Of a DNA stretch of 64,000 bases, positions 16,154 to 25,293 are shown in pieces. Position numbers and translations under genes: made by a program. The notes under the pieces were generated by a model. The model searched no databases and was not told the origin of the DNA. It saw only the letters and a list, made by a program, of their open reading frames with translations. This DNA comes from an uncultured Prevotellaceae bacterium (GTDB lineage: Bacteria > Bacteroidota > Bacteroidia > Bacteroidales > Muribaculaceae), in contig ONKU01000003.1 in the NCBI GenBank assembly GCA_900318535.1, positions 124,001-188,000 of the forward strand. Direction: 5' to 3'. The first letter of the stretch is position 1. The number at the start of each line of letters is the position of its first letter.

Positions 16154-17332
16154 ATGAAGAAAAGAATGTTAGCATTGTTGAGCGTGAGCACGCTCGTTGC
16201 CGCAATGGCTATTGCGGCCCCCGCTCAGCTGTCCGGCTCCCGCATCTGCCTGTTGTACCAGTATCAATGGGACCAGAATACTGGAGTGGTAACTCCTGGA
16301 GACCCGTTTGTGACAGGCGGATGGACCACAACTATCGTTGGCAACGGCGACGGCACAATGACGCTTCAAGGGGGATTGTCCATATATCCTATCGACCAGC
16401 CCATGCGGGTTGACCTTGCTGCAGGTACAGTAACCCTCAAGGTGACGGGCGAGCCTTTTGGCAGCACGTCAGGAACCAAAACGGTAACATCCGGCCCGAC
16501 AACAGTGACGGTCGATAGCACACGCTACTACTATTTCGTGAACGAGGATTGGTTGCTGCATCATGGCGCCTATGCCGACGTGCACGGCACTATCGAGGAC
16601 GACGGTTCGATTGTGATTGCCGCAGGCTATGGTTACTATATTGAGACTGTGCGCACGAAGACCACGCGCACTGGCAGCCGCGTGACAACTGTCACCGATT
16701 CTACCCGCACATTCTCGCCCATCATGCGCGATACTCGCCTGCAGATGTCTAACGCATATCACGAGTATGCCGACGAAAGGGGCGGTGCTACTCACGTTGT
16801 CGAGGTGTATATTCATCAGTCGGCCGACACGGTTTATGTGACCAACTTATACGGCTTCGGATGGCGCGACAATTACATGCTGCTGGATGCTGACGGTGTG
16901 CTGACCTTCCCGGGCCAGGCTTTCCGTGATATCAACGATGCGCAGAATCCCGATGGTGATGGCGTATGGTACAATACGACACTCAATGGCAATAATGCCG
17001 TGATGGGTAACACCGGAACGGCCAGCAAGGATGAACTCTTGTGGGACCTGACCGTGCCTAGCGACGGTGACGGCCTGTGGTGGGGATATACCGATAATAA
17101 GCTCTACTACAGCGACGGCAGCAAGTTTGTCATCCCGACGGTTCCTCAACCCTACACTGTGGGAGATGTGAACGGTGATGATCAGGTGAATATCGCTGAC
17201 GTCACTGCACTTATCGACTATCTGCTGGGCAGCGGTTCGGTTAATGTCGATGCCGCTGATGTCAATGGCGATGGCACGGTGAACATCGCCGACGTAACGG
17301 CTCTGATTGACAAACTTCTGAGTGGCGAATAA
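16154..17332 (+). CDS. Secreted protein with dockerin-like C-terminus
   Basis: 392 residues with a signal peptide (RMLALLSVSTLVAAMAIAAP) and a beta-rich body of unknown fold. It ends in two dockerin type I repeats (GDVNGDDQVNIADVTALIDY and ADVNGDGTVNIADVTALIDK). Asp/Asn ligands of the calcium loops are intact in both. It has its own likely promoter (TAATTTTG near 16111) and terminator, so it is not co-transcribed with the 14577 gene even though the two are clearly related in domain order. Function unknown. Confidence 0.8.
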   Translation: MKKRMLALLSVSTLVAAMAIAAPAQLSGSRICLLYQYQWDQNTGVVTPGDPFVTGGWTTTIVGNGDGTMTLQGGLSIYPIDQPMRVDLAAGTVTLKVTGEPFGSTSGTKTVTSGPTTVTVDSTRYYYFVNEDWLLHHGAYADVHGTIEDDGSIVIAAGYGYYIETVRTKTTRTGSRVTTVTDSTRTFSPIMRDTRLQMSNAYHEYADERGGATHVVEVYIHQSADTVYVTNLYGFGWRDNYMLLDADGVLTFPGQAFRDINDAQNPDGDGVWYNTTLNGNNAVMGNTGTASKDELLWDLTVPSDGDGLWWGYTDNKLYYSDGSKFVIPTVPQPYTVGDVNGDDQVNIADVTALIDYLLGSGSVNVDAADVNGDGTVNIADVTALIDKLLSGE

Positions 17333-17381
17333 TCCCATCGGCAAGATATAACTCAAAAAGGCTGCGTCTTGCAGCAGTGGG

Positions 17382-17413
17382 GGGACGGTTCTGATTTGAG
17401 CCGTCCCTTTTTT
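17382..17413 (+). terminator. Rho-independent terminator
   Basis: GGGACGGTTC, a 6-nt loop, GAGCCGTCCC and TTTTTT. Confidence 0.92.
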
Positions 17414-17523
17414 ATGCCTTTACTTGTCGGTGTGCGTTTTGTGCTGGCGCGGGCCTGTTCTTGAGCATTACTTTTGTTCTGGTTTTACACATTGTAAATC
17501 CGCTAAATGTAACTTAATTGACC

Positions 17524-19515
17524 ATGAAAAACAGAAAAATGAATGAACTCCGGGTTATTCCCCGGGGAATGATGCCGCGCACCAATGGCGAGGCGGCACG
17601 GCCAGGTGAGGCTGGCCTGGCGCAGAACATGCGCGAGCGCGAAGAATCCCTGCAAGTGACGGGACAGCCTACGGCGATTGCCGCGATTGGCAGTGATGAA
17701 CGTTTGCTGACGATGAGTGGTGACCATGTGGTGAGTTGCCGTGCCGGTGGTACCGTGCTCATCGACGGCGAGGTGGTGACAAGGGTGGACTCGCAAGTAG
17801 TGGCAGCACATGCTATCGGCACCGTGATGGTGATTGTCGCCCGTGGCGGCCTTACCTATCTGCTGCCTGATGGCAACAGTTGGATTGTGCTCAATCCGGC
17901 TGATGCCGTGCCTCAGCTGAGCTTTGGCGTGAGCACTCAGGTCAGCTACGCCGAAATCAGTGCTGTTGTCTTTGCCGAACCTTACAGCCAGTGGCGTGCA
18001 CCGCTGGCTGAGGCTGACCGCTTGACCCTGACAGGCATGTTGCGCTCGGCGTGGAATGCCTTGGAAAGTGATGCCCGTGCCCAAGGACGCCACACGGCGC
18101 CGATGCTCGTACGTTGGGCAGTGCGCTTGCTGGATGACACCTACCTGTGGGTGAGTGACCCTGTGAGGGTGGGCGACGTGACCCTCGCCAATGCAAACCG
18201 CATCAGCACCCTGGTGGACAGTGGCAGCAGCGGCTTCACGGGCACCCAGGCGACGACCCTGCCGATGACGCATTACCGCTTGACCATCGGCATGACGGGC
18301 GCCATTGCTGCTCCGTGGCAAGCGCTGGTCAAGAGCATCGACGTGCTGGCCACCAACGAGGCGCAACTTCTCAGCGCAAGCCGTGAATTGGATTACCGAT
18401 GCCTGACCCGTACCAGCGGCACAAGGGAATATGTGCTGGAAATGGGCCTGGCCCGGCGTAGTGCAGATGCGATTTCCTGGGAACTCGCCGCATCGCCATG
18501 GAGGCTGATTGCTACAGCCAGTGCCGCATCGCAGCCAGGCACGGCCTCGTTTACCGTTCCTGTCGAGACGATGAAACTCACTGCAGCCCAATGTGCCGCT
18601 CTGGCGAGCCCGATTACGGTAGATGACGTAGTGTGCTCGACGGCAGCGGGTGGGCGCCTGTATTGCTGCACAGCAGCTGGCGAAGTCGTGGTGAGCGCGC
18701 CGGGCAATGCCCTGATCGAAGTGCACCGCCGCAGTGTCCTCGGGGCGAAACCACTGGCCATGGCGGTGGTGACAAGGCCGCTGTATTCAGGTGGTTTCGG
18801 ACGTTATCCCGTGTATGTGTTCACCGACGATGGCATTTATGCCATCCCGCAGCGCGCATCGGACCGGTTGGGCGAGGCGCGGCTGGTGGACCGCACGGTC
18901 ATCACCGCCGGTGTCGCTCCTGTCGAGGGCGACGGCGACATTTGGATGATGTCGCGTCACGGGCACTTGTGCCGTTTGAGCGGCTCTCGGCTCACTGTTG
19001 TATGCCGCGATGTAGATTGCCGAGCAATGGCCTGGTGCAATGCCTACTGCGAATTATGGCTATTGCCTGATGCGGGCAGTCCGGTGGTGATGATGCCGAG
19101 CGGAGCGATAAGCATGCGCACCGTTGCTGCTGGACAGCTGTATAGCGATGCACGCCATTCCCTTGCTGTGACTGCAACCGGGGCGGTGTTGGATTTGGAA
19201 CAGGAGCAGCCAGCCATGATGGATGTGGCTTGGCACAGTCATCCCGTCAGCCTGGATGCGCTGATGGACCATCCAGTCAAGCGCGTCGTGTGGCATGTGG
19301 TGAGTGATGATGCCGAATTGTCGCTGCACGTCAGGGGACAGCGTGGCATCATGTCACAGGATCGTGACGTGAGTCTCATCACCGTGCATGGTGCTATCGA
19401 CCAGCCCCTGGCATCGCCCACGATGTCGGTTCATGCCCGCACTTTGATTTTCTTGCTCGACGGCACAGCCCGCACCGGAACATTACTCCTGCCTACCATT
19501 GTCTATTACAGTTAA
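17524..19515 (+). CDS. Phage-virion-like protein coupled to a terminase gene
   Basis: 663 residues from the ATG at 17524 (a TTG two codons upstream is in frame). There is no signal peptide or membrane segment. The N-terminus (PRGMMPRTNGEAARPGEAGLAQNMRERE.SLQVTGQP) looks like the start of phage tail or connector proteins that list the parts of a particle. The rest is a long series of short beta-strands with W/G turns (for example VYVFTDDGIYAIPQ, GDIWMMSRHGHLCRLSG), which fits a propeller or other all-beta fold. Its stop overlaps the terminase start by one base (TAATG), so the two are translated together. I cannot name the family; a structural or packaging partner is inferred. Confidence 0.6.
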   Translation: MKNRKMNELRVIPRGMMPRTNGEAARPGEAGLAQNMREREESLQVTGQPTAIAAIGSDERLLTMSGDHVVSCRAGGTVLIDGEVVTRVDSQVVAAHAIGTVMVIVARGGLTYLLPDGNSWIVLNPADAVPQLSFGVSTQVSYAEISAVVFAEPYSQWRAPLAEADRLTLTGMLRSAWNALESDARAQGRHTAPMLVRWAVRLLDDTYLWVSDPVRVGDVTLANANRISTLVDSGSSGFTGTQATTLPMTHYRLTIGMTGAIAAPWQALVKSIDVLATNEAQLLSASRELDYRCLTRTSGTREYVLEMGLARRSADAISWELAASPWRLIATASAASQPGTASFTVPVETMKLTAAQCAALASPITVDDVVCSTAAGGRLYCCTAAGEVVVSAPGNALIEVHRRSVLGAKPLAMAVVTRPLYSGGFGRYPVYVFTDDGIYAIPQRASDRLGEARLVDRTVITAGVAPVEGDGDIWMMSRHGHLCRLSGSRLTVVCRDVDCRAMAWCNAYCELWLLPDAGSPVVMMPSGAISMRTVAAGQLYSDARHSLAVTATGAVLDLEQEQPAMMDVAWHSHPVSLDALMDHPVKRVVWHVVSDDAELSLHVRGQRGIMSQDRDVSLITVHGAIDQPLASPTMSVHARTLIFLLDGTARTGTLLLPTIVYYS

Positions 19516-21401
19516 TGACCATGGGCAACACATTATTTAATATAAAGGATATTCTGGCCGAGAACGAGCGGCGCATATCGGCGCTTGAGGACGACCTCTA
19601 CCAGCCGCTGACCGGCATTGGCTGCTGGGGCGACAGGGTAGAGGCGGGTGGTTGCCTAGTGCCGCGCGAGGTGCTCGCCCGCTGTCCCGATTATCTGTCG
19701 CTCAATCCTGTGGGGCAGGAAAGGCAACGCATCAAGGAGGATTTTGAATTCTGGTGCGCCCGATGTGTGACCATCAAGGACAAGATGAGCAGCTGCAATG
19801 TGCCGTTGGTGCTCAACCGTCCCCAGCGGCGGCTGTTGGCATTGATGGAACGTCAGCGCGTGGCGGGTCTTCCTGTGCGTGTCATCCTGCTCAAGGCGCG
19901 CCAGTGGGGCGGCTCCACACTGGTGCAGATGTACATGGCCTGGATGCAGCTGGTGCGACACACGGGCTGGAACAGCCTGATTTGTGGCCATGTGCACGCT
20001 ACCAGCAAGAACATCAAGCGCATGTACAACCTGTTGCTGCGGCATTATCCCCGCGAACTGCTCGACGACGAAGCTGTAGTGCCGCGGTTTACCAAGCTGG
20101 AAGGCCAGCCCAACGTGCAGCAGCTCGGTGAACGTGATTGCTTGGTGATTACCGGCAGTTCGCGCAGTGAGGATGCCGTGCGCGGCTATGATATAGCGAT
20201 GGCGCACCTCAGTGAGGTGGCCTTTTGGCAGGAAAGCGCGATGCACAGTCCTGACGATGTGGTGCGCAGCGTGTGCGGTAGCATAGCCCTGAAACCCGAG
20301 ACCGTCATCGTGCTCGAATCCACCGCCGATGGTGTGGGCGACTATTTTCATGACGAGTGGCTGAGGGCAGAACAGGGTTTGAGCGACAAGGAGCCGCTGT
20401 TCGTGCCGTGGTACGAAATCGAGATGTACTCTAAGGCGGTCGAGGACCCATTAGCACTGTGGCAGGCGATGGACAGCTATGAGCACGAGTTGTGGGATGC
20501 GGGACGCACGCTGGAACAGATCAACTGGTATCATCACAAGCGCAAAGAGTACCGCAATCACCAATTGATGATGGCCGAGTACCCCAGCAGTGCCAGCGAG
20601 GCTTTTAGCACGACGGGTAACTGCCCGTTTGACCGCACGATGTTGGATAAACTGTCGATGACGTGCGACCTGCCGCCCGTGCTGGTGGGGGACATTCAGG
20701 GCGATGGACAGGAAGGAGCCGCCGCCAAGCAGAACATCCATCTGGTGAAACTCGAGAAAGGGCTGCTCAAGGTATGGGAAATGCCCGAGTTGGGCACACC
20801 CACGAGGGTGCGCTATGTGGTCGTGGTGGATGTGGGCGGCAGGGCCGACACGAGCGATTACTCGGTGATTGCCGTGTGGCGTGTGGCCGACTCCTGGCGC
20901 CGCGCTGCCATCGTGGCACAGTGGCGCGGACACATCGACCATGACAAACTGGGGTGGAAATCGATGCAGCTGGCCAAGTTCTACAACAACGCCGCATTGG
21001 TCATCGAGAGCAACACGCTCATCAACGAGGCCGCCAGGGCAGGCGAGAGCGAGTACATCATGCAGGCGGTGTACAGGGTATATGGTCGCCTCTACAAGTA
21101 TGGCGGCAAGAACTTGGGCTTCCACACCAACGTCAAGACCAAACGCAAGGCCATCACTGCGCTCATCGAGGCGGTGAGAGACGGCAAGTACATCGAACGC
21201 GACATCGAGGCCGTGAACGAAATGAGGGATTATCAGGAAATCAACAGCCGTTATGCTGCCCGTCCCGGCAAGCACGACGACATACTGATGACACGCGCCA
21301 TCGGGTTGCTGGTGATGCAGGAACAGGCTGCGACAACCAGGGATAATCCGCCACCGGCTCACTTATCGGCGGATGGATGGATGAGTGAGCCGGTGCGATA
21401 A
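19515..21401 (+). CDS. Terminase large subunit-like ATPase/nuclease
   Basis: 628 residues. Terminases cut phage DNA and drive it into the capsid. The ATPase motor has a Walker A-type KARQWGGST (127-135), a Walker B region AMAHLSEVAFW with catalytic Glu 234, and the coupling motif LESTADG (268-273). The RNase H-like nuclease has its three acidic positions: Asp 439 (VVVVDVGG), Glu 498 (ALVIESN) and Asp 588/589 (GKHDDI). All motifs look intact, so the enzyme could be active. An ATG at 19521 is an alternative start. No small terminase, portal, capsid, tail, integrase or lysis gene is nearby, and a terminator follows directly. It is either a domesticated pair or a prophage relic that kept its reading frames. 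Confidence 0.82.
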   Translation: MTMGNTLFNIKDILAENERRISALEDDLYQPLTGIGCWGDRVEAGGCLVPREVLARCPDYLSLNPVGQERQRIKEDFEFWCARCVTIKDKMSSCNVPLVLNRPQRRLLALMERQRVAGLPVRVILLKARQWGGSTLVQMYMAWMQLVRHTGWNSLICGHVHATSKNIKRMYNLLLRHYPRELLDDEAVVPRFTKLEGQPNVQQLGERDCLVITGSSRSEDAVRGYDIAMAHLSEVAFWQESAMHSPDDVVRSVCGSIALKPETVIVLESTADGVGDYFHDEWLRAEQGLSDKEPLFVPWYEIEMYSKAVEDPLALWQAMDSYEHELWDAGRTLEQINWYHHKRKEYRNHQLMMAEYPSSASEAFSTTGNCPFDRTMLDKLSMTCDLPPVLVGDIQGDGQEGAAAKQNIHLVKLEKGLLKVWEMPELGTPTRVRYVVVVDVGGRADTSDYSVIAVWRVADSWRRAAIVAQWRGHIDHDKLGWKSMQLAKFYNNAALVIESNTLINEAARAGESEYIMQAVYRVYGRLYKYGGKNLGFHTNVKTKRKAITALIEAVRDGKYIERDIEAVNEMRDYQEINSRYAARPGKHDDILMTRAIGLLVMQEQAATTRDNPPPAHLSADGWMSEPVR

Positions 21402-21412
21402 TATTATGATGC

Positions 21413-21447
21413 AAAAAAAACCGAGAGCTTATTGCCCTCGGTTTTTT
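21413..21447. terminator. Bidirectional terminator
   Basis: AAAAAACCGAG and CTCGGTTTTTT pair as an 11-bp stem, with T runs on both strands. It separates the plus-strand terminase module from the minus-strand gene ending at 21471. Confidence 0.85.
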
Positions 21448-21470
21448 GTTGGTTTTATGTCAAGTGTTGA

Positions 21471-22403
21471 TTACTTGATCACCTTGCAGGTGCTGGTAGT
21501 ACCATCGTTGTAGGTGGTAACCATGATGTTAACGCCCTCGAAGGGAACGTTGCTCTCCATACCGGCAACGTTGAAGTACTTCACGTTGTTAACGGTTTTC
21601 TGAGCCAGGTTCTCAACAACTGCAGTGCTGCCCCACATGGCTACGCGGTTGAACTGCATGTAGCGGTTCTCAACGTCGCGGCCACCAGTGCCGTAGAAGA
21701 AGATCTCGGGGGTCTCACGCAGGGTGAGGAGGGTGTTACCAATGATCATGTCGCCATTGATGCGGCCTTCTACCTGATCCTGGTTCTTGTTCTGTACAGT
21801 GATACCGAAGAGCTTAGCATCCTTCTTCAGGGCACCGTTAGCAGCATACATGTTAGGATTCTTTGCCGAGAAGTGAGTGCCATAAGCATTTGAGTTGAAG
21901 CAGGTGAAGGTGTAGACGTCGTAGTTAATACCGTCAATCACCTTGACAGCGCTCTTCTTTGCCCAGTCTAAGGTGCTGGAACCGGGCAGACGGTCACCCT
22001 GCAGATATTTAATCTCATTGTATTCCTCATCGAGGTCAACAATGATTTCAACAGTCTGGGGCATGTAGACGTCGAACTGGAATGAGTTATAAGTAATCTC
22101 GTTGTAAGGAGTACCGGGCTTGTAGTCTTGGGGAGCCAGGTTCTGGATGTCCTCGTTCTGGTAGATCTCGTCGTCGTTCAGGTAAATCCAAACAACTTGG
22201 GGAGTACCACCCTTGAACGATACCACGTTGTCCTGGGTCTCAGGAGTGCCCATGTCATCATAGGTGCCACGTACGAAGAAGTGATCCTGGGTAGGAGTAC
22301 CAACCTTGAAATCTACATACTCACCGTTGGTCACTTCCTGTGCGAAAGCAGACAGACCGAGCGATGCGGCAGCAGCGAAAAGAAGTAAATTTTTAATCTT
22401 CAT
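21471..22403 (-). CDS. Secreted protein with sorting-type C-terminal domain
   Basis: 310 residues with a signal peptide (KNLLLFAAAASLGLSAFAQ). The body is a beta-rich domain I do not recognise. The C-terminus (KTVNNVKYFNVAGMES...GVNIMVTTYNDGTTSTCKVIK) is the same module as in the proteins at 1-738 and 31163-33025. The shared tail, present on otherwise different proteins, suggests a common export or surface-attachment route. The upstream 286 bp (22404-22689) is A/T-rich and has no gene that I can see. Confidence 0.8.
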   Translation of the reverse strand: MKIKNLLLFAAAASLGLSAFAQEVTNGEYVDFKVGTPTQDHFFVRGTYDDMGTPETQDNVVSFKGGTPQVVWIYLNDDEIYQNEDIQNLAPQDYKPGTPYNEITYNSFQFDVYMPQTVEIIVDLDEEYNEIKYLQGDRLPGSSTLDWAKKSAVKVIDGINYDVYTFTCFNSNAYGTHFSAKNPNMYAANGALKKDAKLFGITVQNKNQDQVEGRINGDMIIGNTLLTLRETPEIFFYGTGGRDVENRYMQFNRVAMWGSTAVVENLAQKTVNNVKYFNVAGMESNVPFEGVNIMVTTYNDGTTSTCKVIK

Positions 22404-22689
22404 AGTTTAATGAGTTAAAATTGTTAGTAATAATGTTAATTAATATTTTTTGTTTTTTTGTTCTAATCCATAATTGCCATAACACCCAAGTCTTCCTTTT
22501 GGCAAAAGGAATCAAAATGGTGCATAAAAGGCTGAAAATTAGGAAAATACGCACAAAATGCGCGGTTTCTCCCGCTTTTCAGAGTACAATATTACGAACT
22601 TTTTTTGAACTGGCAAAATTTTTTTGAAAAATCGCTGAAAAAAACTATTAACAACTCCTGTGGCAATGGCGTGAGTGGAGCTGTTCAGG

Positions 22690-22824
22690 TCATTTCAGCT
22701 TAAAGTTTTTGTTGGCCATTGCGGCAAGCTGGCGAAAACGCTTATACCAGCCCGGCGGGGTGGCGGGGTGCCATTTGGGCATGCGCGTGGCCGGACGGCC
22801 GGTGTTGAATGGCTTTTTGATCAT
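22690..22824 (-). CDS. Small basic ORF coupled to the DUF6048 gene
   Basis: 44 residues beginning MIKKPFNTGRPATRMPKWHP and ending ANKNFKLK. The ATG overlaps the stop of the upstream gene as ATGA, the same coupling used elsewhere in this cluster. It is very basic (12 Lys/Arg) with three Pro-rich turns and two Trp, and has no signal peptide. The body has a PPGWYKRFRQLAAMANKNF segment that could form an amphipathic helix. There is no known family that I can name. The in-frame junction and position argue that it is expressed; chance cannot be excluded for 45 codons. Confidence 0.5.
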   Translation of the reverse strand: MIKKPFNTGRPATRMPKWHPATPPGWYKRFRQLAAMANKNFKLK

Positions 22825-23687
22825 GGTTTTGCTGGCTCGGTTGAGCCCTGGCGATGCAGGGGCAGGACGTAATAGATGCTCAATGAGAGGCCGAGTGAGC
22901 TGCTGCGGGGCCCGTAACCGGGTATGAACCAGGGCCGTGAGTGGTCACTCTTGCCGTAGTTGAAGATGCCGTGATAGCGGATCATCCATCCCAGCGAGAT
23001 GGGGCCCATGAGCTTGACGCGCAGGCCGGCACCGGCTTCGCCCCACAGGGCGTGAGAATGTTCACCGGTGATATCGCCTGACAGCTCCTCGTGCCAGTAA
23101 CTGCTGGGGTAGTACACATCGGTCACATCGTAGGAGAAAGTGCTGTAACCTAGCCTGACACCCAGGAATGCCTGATAATCAGGGCTGTTCTTGAACAGGA
23201 AATTGTAATTGGCACCCACCTTGAAATAGGGCGACGGTTTGCCGCGGTAGGTGAAGTTCATGTCGTCAGGCTTGGATTTGGCCCATCCCAGGCCCAGCTC
23301 GACGGTGGGCTGCAGGCGGTTCCACATGTTGAGTGTGGCATTCACGTCGACACTGGCATAGTTTTGGCCAAAGGCCATGAACAGCGGCTCGGCAAAATTG
23401 AGGCCCAGCGCCAGGTCGGTCAGCAGCGGGTAGCGCTTGTAGGCCTTGCGCAACGAGTCCTTGCGGGCTTCGTTGATGGCTGCGGTAGAGTCGCCGCTGA
23501 TGTATTGCTGGATAATCTTTTCGTCGGTGCCCTTGGGTGGTGACTTGACCTGGTTGGTCTCGGGCTTGACAGGGGTTACATGACGTTTGTCCGGCTCCTG
23601 CGCGCTGGCAGCAGCAACCATCGCTGTAAGGACAAGAAAGACCATCAAACGCCTGTAAAACGATATGTTATCCATCAGTGCACTCAT
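22821..23687 (-). CDS. DUF6048 family outer-membrane-type protein
   Basis: 288 residues with a signal peptide (MVFLVLTAMVAAASAQ) after a short N-terminal lead. A charged linker is followed by barrel-like strands (LALGLNFAEPLFMAFGQNYASVDVNATLNMWNRLQPTVELGLG..., GEAGAGLRVKLMGPISLGW, SSSLGLSLSIYYVLP). This matches the Bacteroidetes family DUF6048. It overlaps the DUF6452 gene by ATGA, and these two families are regularly adjacent in Bacteroidetes. Role unknown; an envelope function is probable. Confidence 0.75.
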   Translation of the reverse strand: MSALMDNISFYRRLMVFLVLTAMVAAASAQEPDKRHVTPVKPETNQVKSPPKGTDEKIIQQYISGDSTAAINEARKDSLRKAYKRYPLLTDLALGLNFAEPLFMAFGQNYASVDVNATLNMWNRLQPTVELGLGWAKSKPDDMNFTYRGKPSPYFKVGANYNFLFKNSPDYQAFLGVRLGYSTFSYDVTDVYYPSSYWHEELSGDITGEHSHALWGEAGAGLRVKLMGPISLGWMIRYHGIFNYGKSDHSRPWFIPGYGPRSSSLGLSLSIYYVLPLHRQGSTEPAKP

Positions 23688-24175
23688 AGCGAGAAATTGG
23701 TGAAATAGATGCGCAGGGCGGGAGTGCGCGAGTTGGTGACCAGTGGGGTGATGACCACCACCGAGTCGATGCCGTTGATGGTGCAGCGCACATCATGCAA
23801 GTTGAAGTTGTACATCGCACCGCATTCTGCCGAGTGGAAATAGGCGATGGGCTCATAGTCCAGGGTGAGCGTGTCATGCAGCTGCTGCGCCATCGCGGTA
23901 CCGACACCCACCCATCGCGAGATGGCATAGCGGGTGGTGCCCACGCTGGCGCGCAAGGGCAGATACACCTCTTTGAGAGCGCTGGAGTCGGCTAGCAGGC
24001 TGTCGCCCGGAGCTCCGATGCCCATGATGGTCAAGCCGGTAATCGTCTGTTGGCCGTTGCCCAGATAAAAGGCGGCCAGCGGCAGGCTGCTACCGTTGTC
24101 GTAGCAGCTGTCGTCGTTGCATGCTGTCAGACACAGGGCAGCCAGGACGAGGACTATGGGCAGCAGGAATCTCAT
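23684..24175 (-). CDS. DUF6452 family lipoprotein
   Basis: 163 residues. The signal ends in a lipobox (LAALCLTAC), giving a lipoprotein. The rest contains FYLGNGQQTITGLTIMGIGAPGDSLL and a final YNFNLHDVRCTINGIDSVVVI segment typical of DUF6452. Its start overlaps the glycosyltransferase stop by one base (TAATG), and its stop overlaps the DUF6048 start. Four genes from 25221 down to 22690 therefore form one translationally coupled unit. Confidence 0.75.
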   Translation of the reverse strand: MRFLLPIVLVLAALCLTACNDDSCYDNGSSLPLAAFYLGNGQQTITGLTIMGIGAPGDSLLADSSALKEVYLPLRASVGTTRYAISRWVGVGTAMAQQLHDTLTLDYEPIAYFHSAECGAMYNFNLHDVRCTINGIDSVVVITPLVTNSRTPALRIYFTNFSL

Positions 24176-25221
24176 TACAGTGTTTCGACAGTGACCTTTT
24201 CGGGAGTGACGGGAATGGCTGCGGACAGCTCGCCGGTGGAGCGGGTCGCCTCGATGGCAGGAGCGTCACTGGTGATTTCCTCACCGATCTCGTAGTGGTT
24301 GCGGTCGTTGCTGTGGCGGATGATGAGTTCGCCCAGGAAACCCGTGAGGAAGAGCTGTGTACCCAGCAGCATCGATGTCAATGACAGGTAGAAGTAAGGC
24401 GAATCGGTCACCAGACGGTAGCTGTTTCCGCTGTACATGTTGTAGAGCTTGAGGGCGCCAACGACAATGACGGCGATGAAGCCCAGCAGGAACATCAGGC
24501 TGCCCAACAGGCCGAAGAAGTGCATCGGCTTGACACCGAACTTGGCCTGGAACCACAGCGTCAACAGGTCCAGATAGCCGTTGACAAAGCGGTCAAGTCC
24601 AAACTTGGTCGTGCCGTACTTGCGTGCACGGTGTTTTACCTCTTTCTCTCCAATGCGGGTGAAGCCGGCGACTTTGGCCAGATAGGGCACATAGCGGTGC
24701 ATGTCGCCATACACCTCGATGTGCTTGACGACCTCCTTGCGATAGGCCTTGAGGCCGCAGTTGAAGTCGTGCAGGTTGTGGATGCCGCTCACACGACGCG
24801 CCGTGGCATTGAACAGCTTGGTGGGAATGGTCTTGCTCAGCGGGTCGTAGCGTTTCTTCTTCCAGCCGCTCACCAGGTCGTAGTCATCCTGAGTGATCAT
24901 GCGGTAGAGCTCCGGAATCTCGTCGGGGCTGTCCTGCAGGTCGGCATCCATGGTGATGATGACATTGCCGCGGGCCCGATCAAAACCCGTGTTCAGCGCC
25001 GGCGACTTGCCGTAGTTGCGACGGAAGGAGACGCCTTTCAACCTAGGGTTGCGCTGGTGCAGGTCCTTGATGACCTCCCATGAGTCGTCGGTGCTGCCGT
25101 CGTTGATGAACAGCACCTCGTAGGAGTAGCCGTTTTCGTCCATGACGCGTTCTATCCACTCGGCCAGCTCGGGGAGCGATTCGGCCTCATTATATAGCGG
25201 TACGATAACTGAAATGTCCAT
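24175..25221 (-). CDS. Family 2 glycosyltransferase, DPM1/GtrB type
   Basis: 348 residues. The N-terminal GT-A domain starts DISVIVPLYNEAESLPEL and has the metal-binding VIITMDADLQDSPDEIPE. The HRYVPYLAKVAGFTRIGEKEVKHRARKYG region is typical of polyprenol-phosphate sugar transferases. Two hydrophobic segments near residues 225-255 and 270-300 anchor it in the inner membrane. Proteins of this type transfer a sugar from a nucleotide to undecaprenyl phosphate. The C-terminal 40 residues are soluble and acidic. Confidence 0.88.
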   Translation of the reverse strand: MDISVIVPLYNEAESLPELAEWIERVMDENGYSYEVLFINDGSTDDSWEVIKDLHQRNPRLKGVSFRRNYGKSPALNTGFDRARGNVIITMDADLQDSPDEIPELYRMITQDDYDLVSGWKKKRYDPLSKTIPTKLFNATARRVSGIHNLHDFNCGLKAYRKEVVKHIEVYGDMHRYVPYLAKVAGFTRIGEKEVKHRARKYGTTKFGLDRFVNGYLDLLTLWFQAKFGVKPMHFFGLLGSLMFLLGFIAVIVVGALKLYNMYSGNSYRLVTDSPYFYLSLTSMLLGTQLFLTGFLGELIIRHSNDRNHYEIGEEITSDAPAIEATRSTGELSAAIPVTPEKVTVETL

Positions 25222-25293
25222 GTCTCGTGTTGTGATGTATATCTTTGGTTATCTTGACGTTAACTCTATTGCTCGTGTTGTGGTGAGAGGGTG

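Noticed and set aside
17524-21401. Complete prophage
   Set aside because: Only two phage-like genes are present. There are no attachment sites, integrase, portal or capsid genes within the window.
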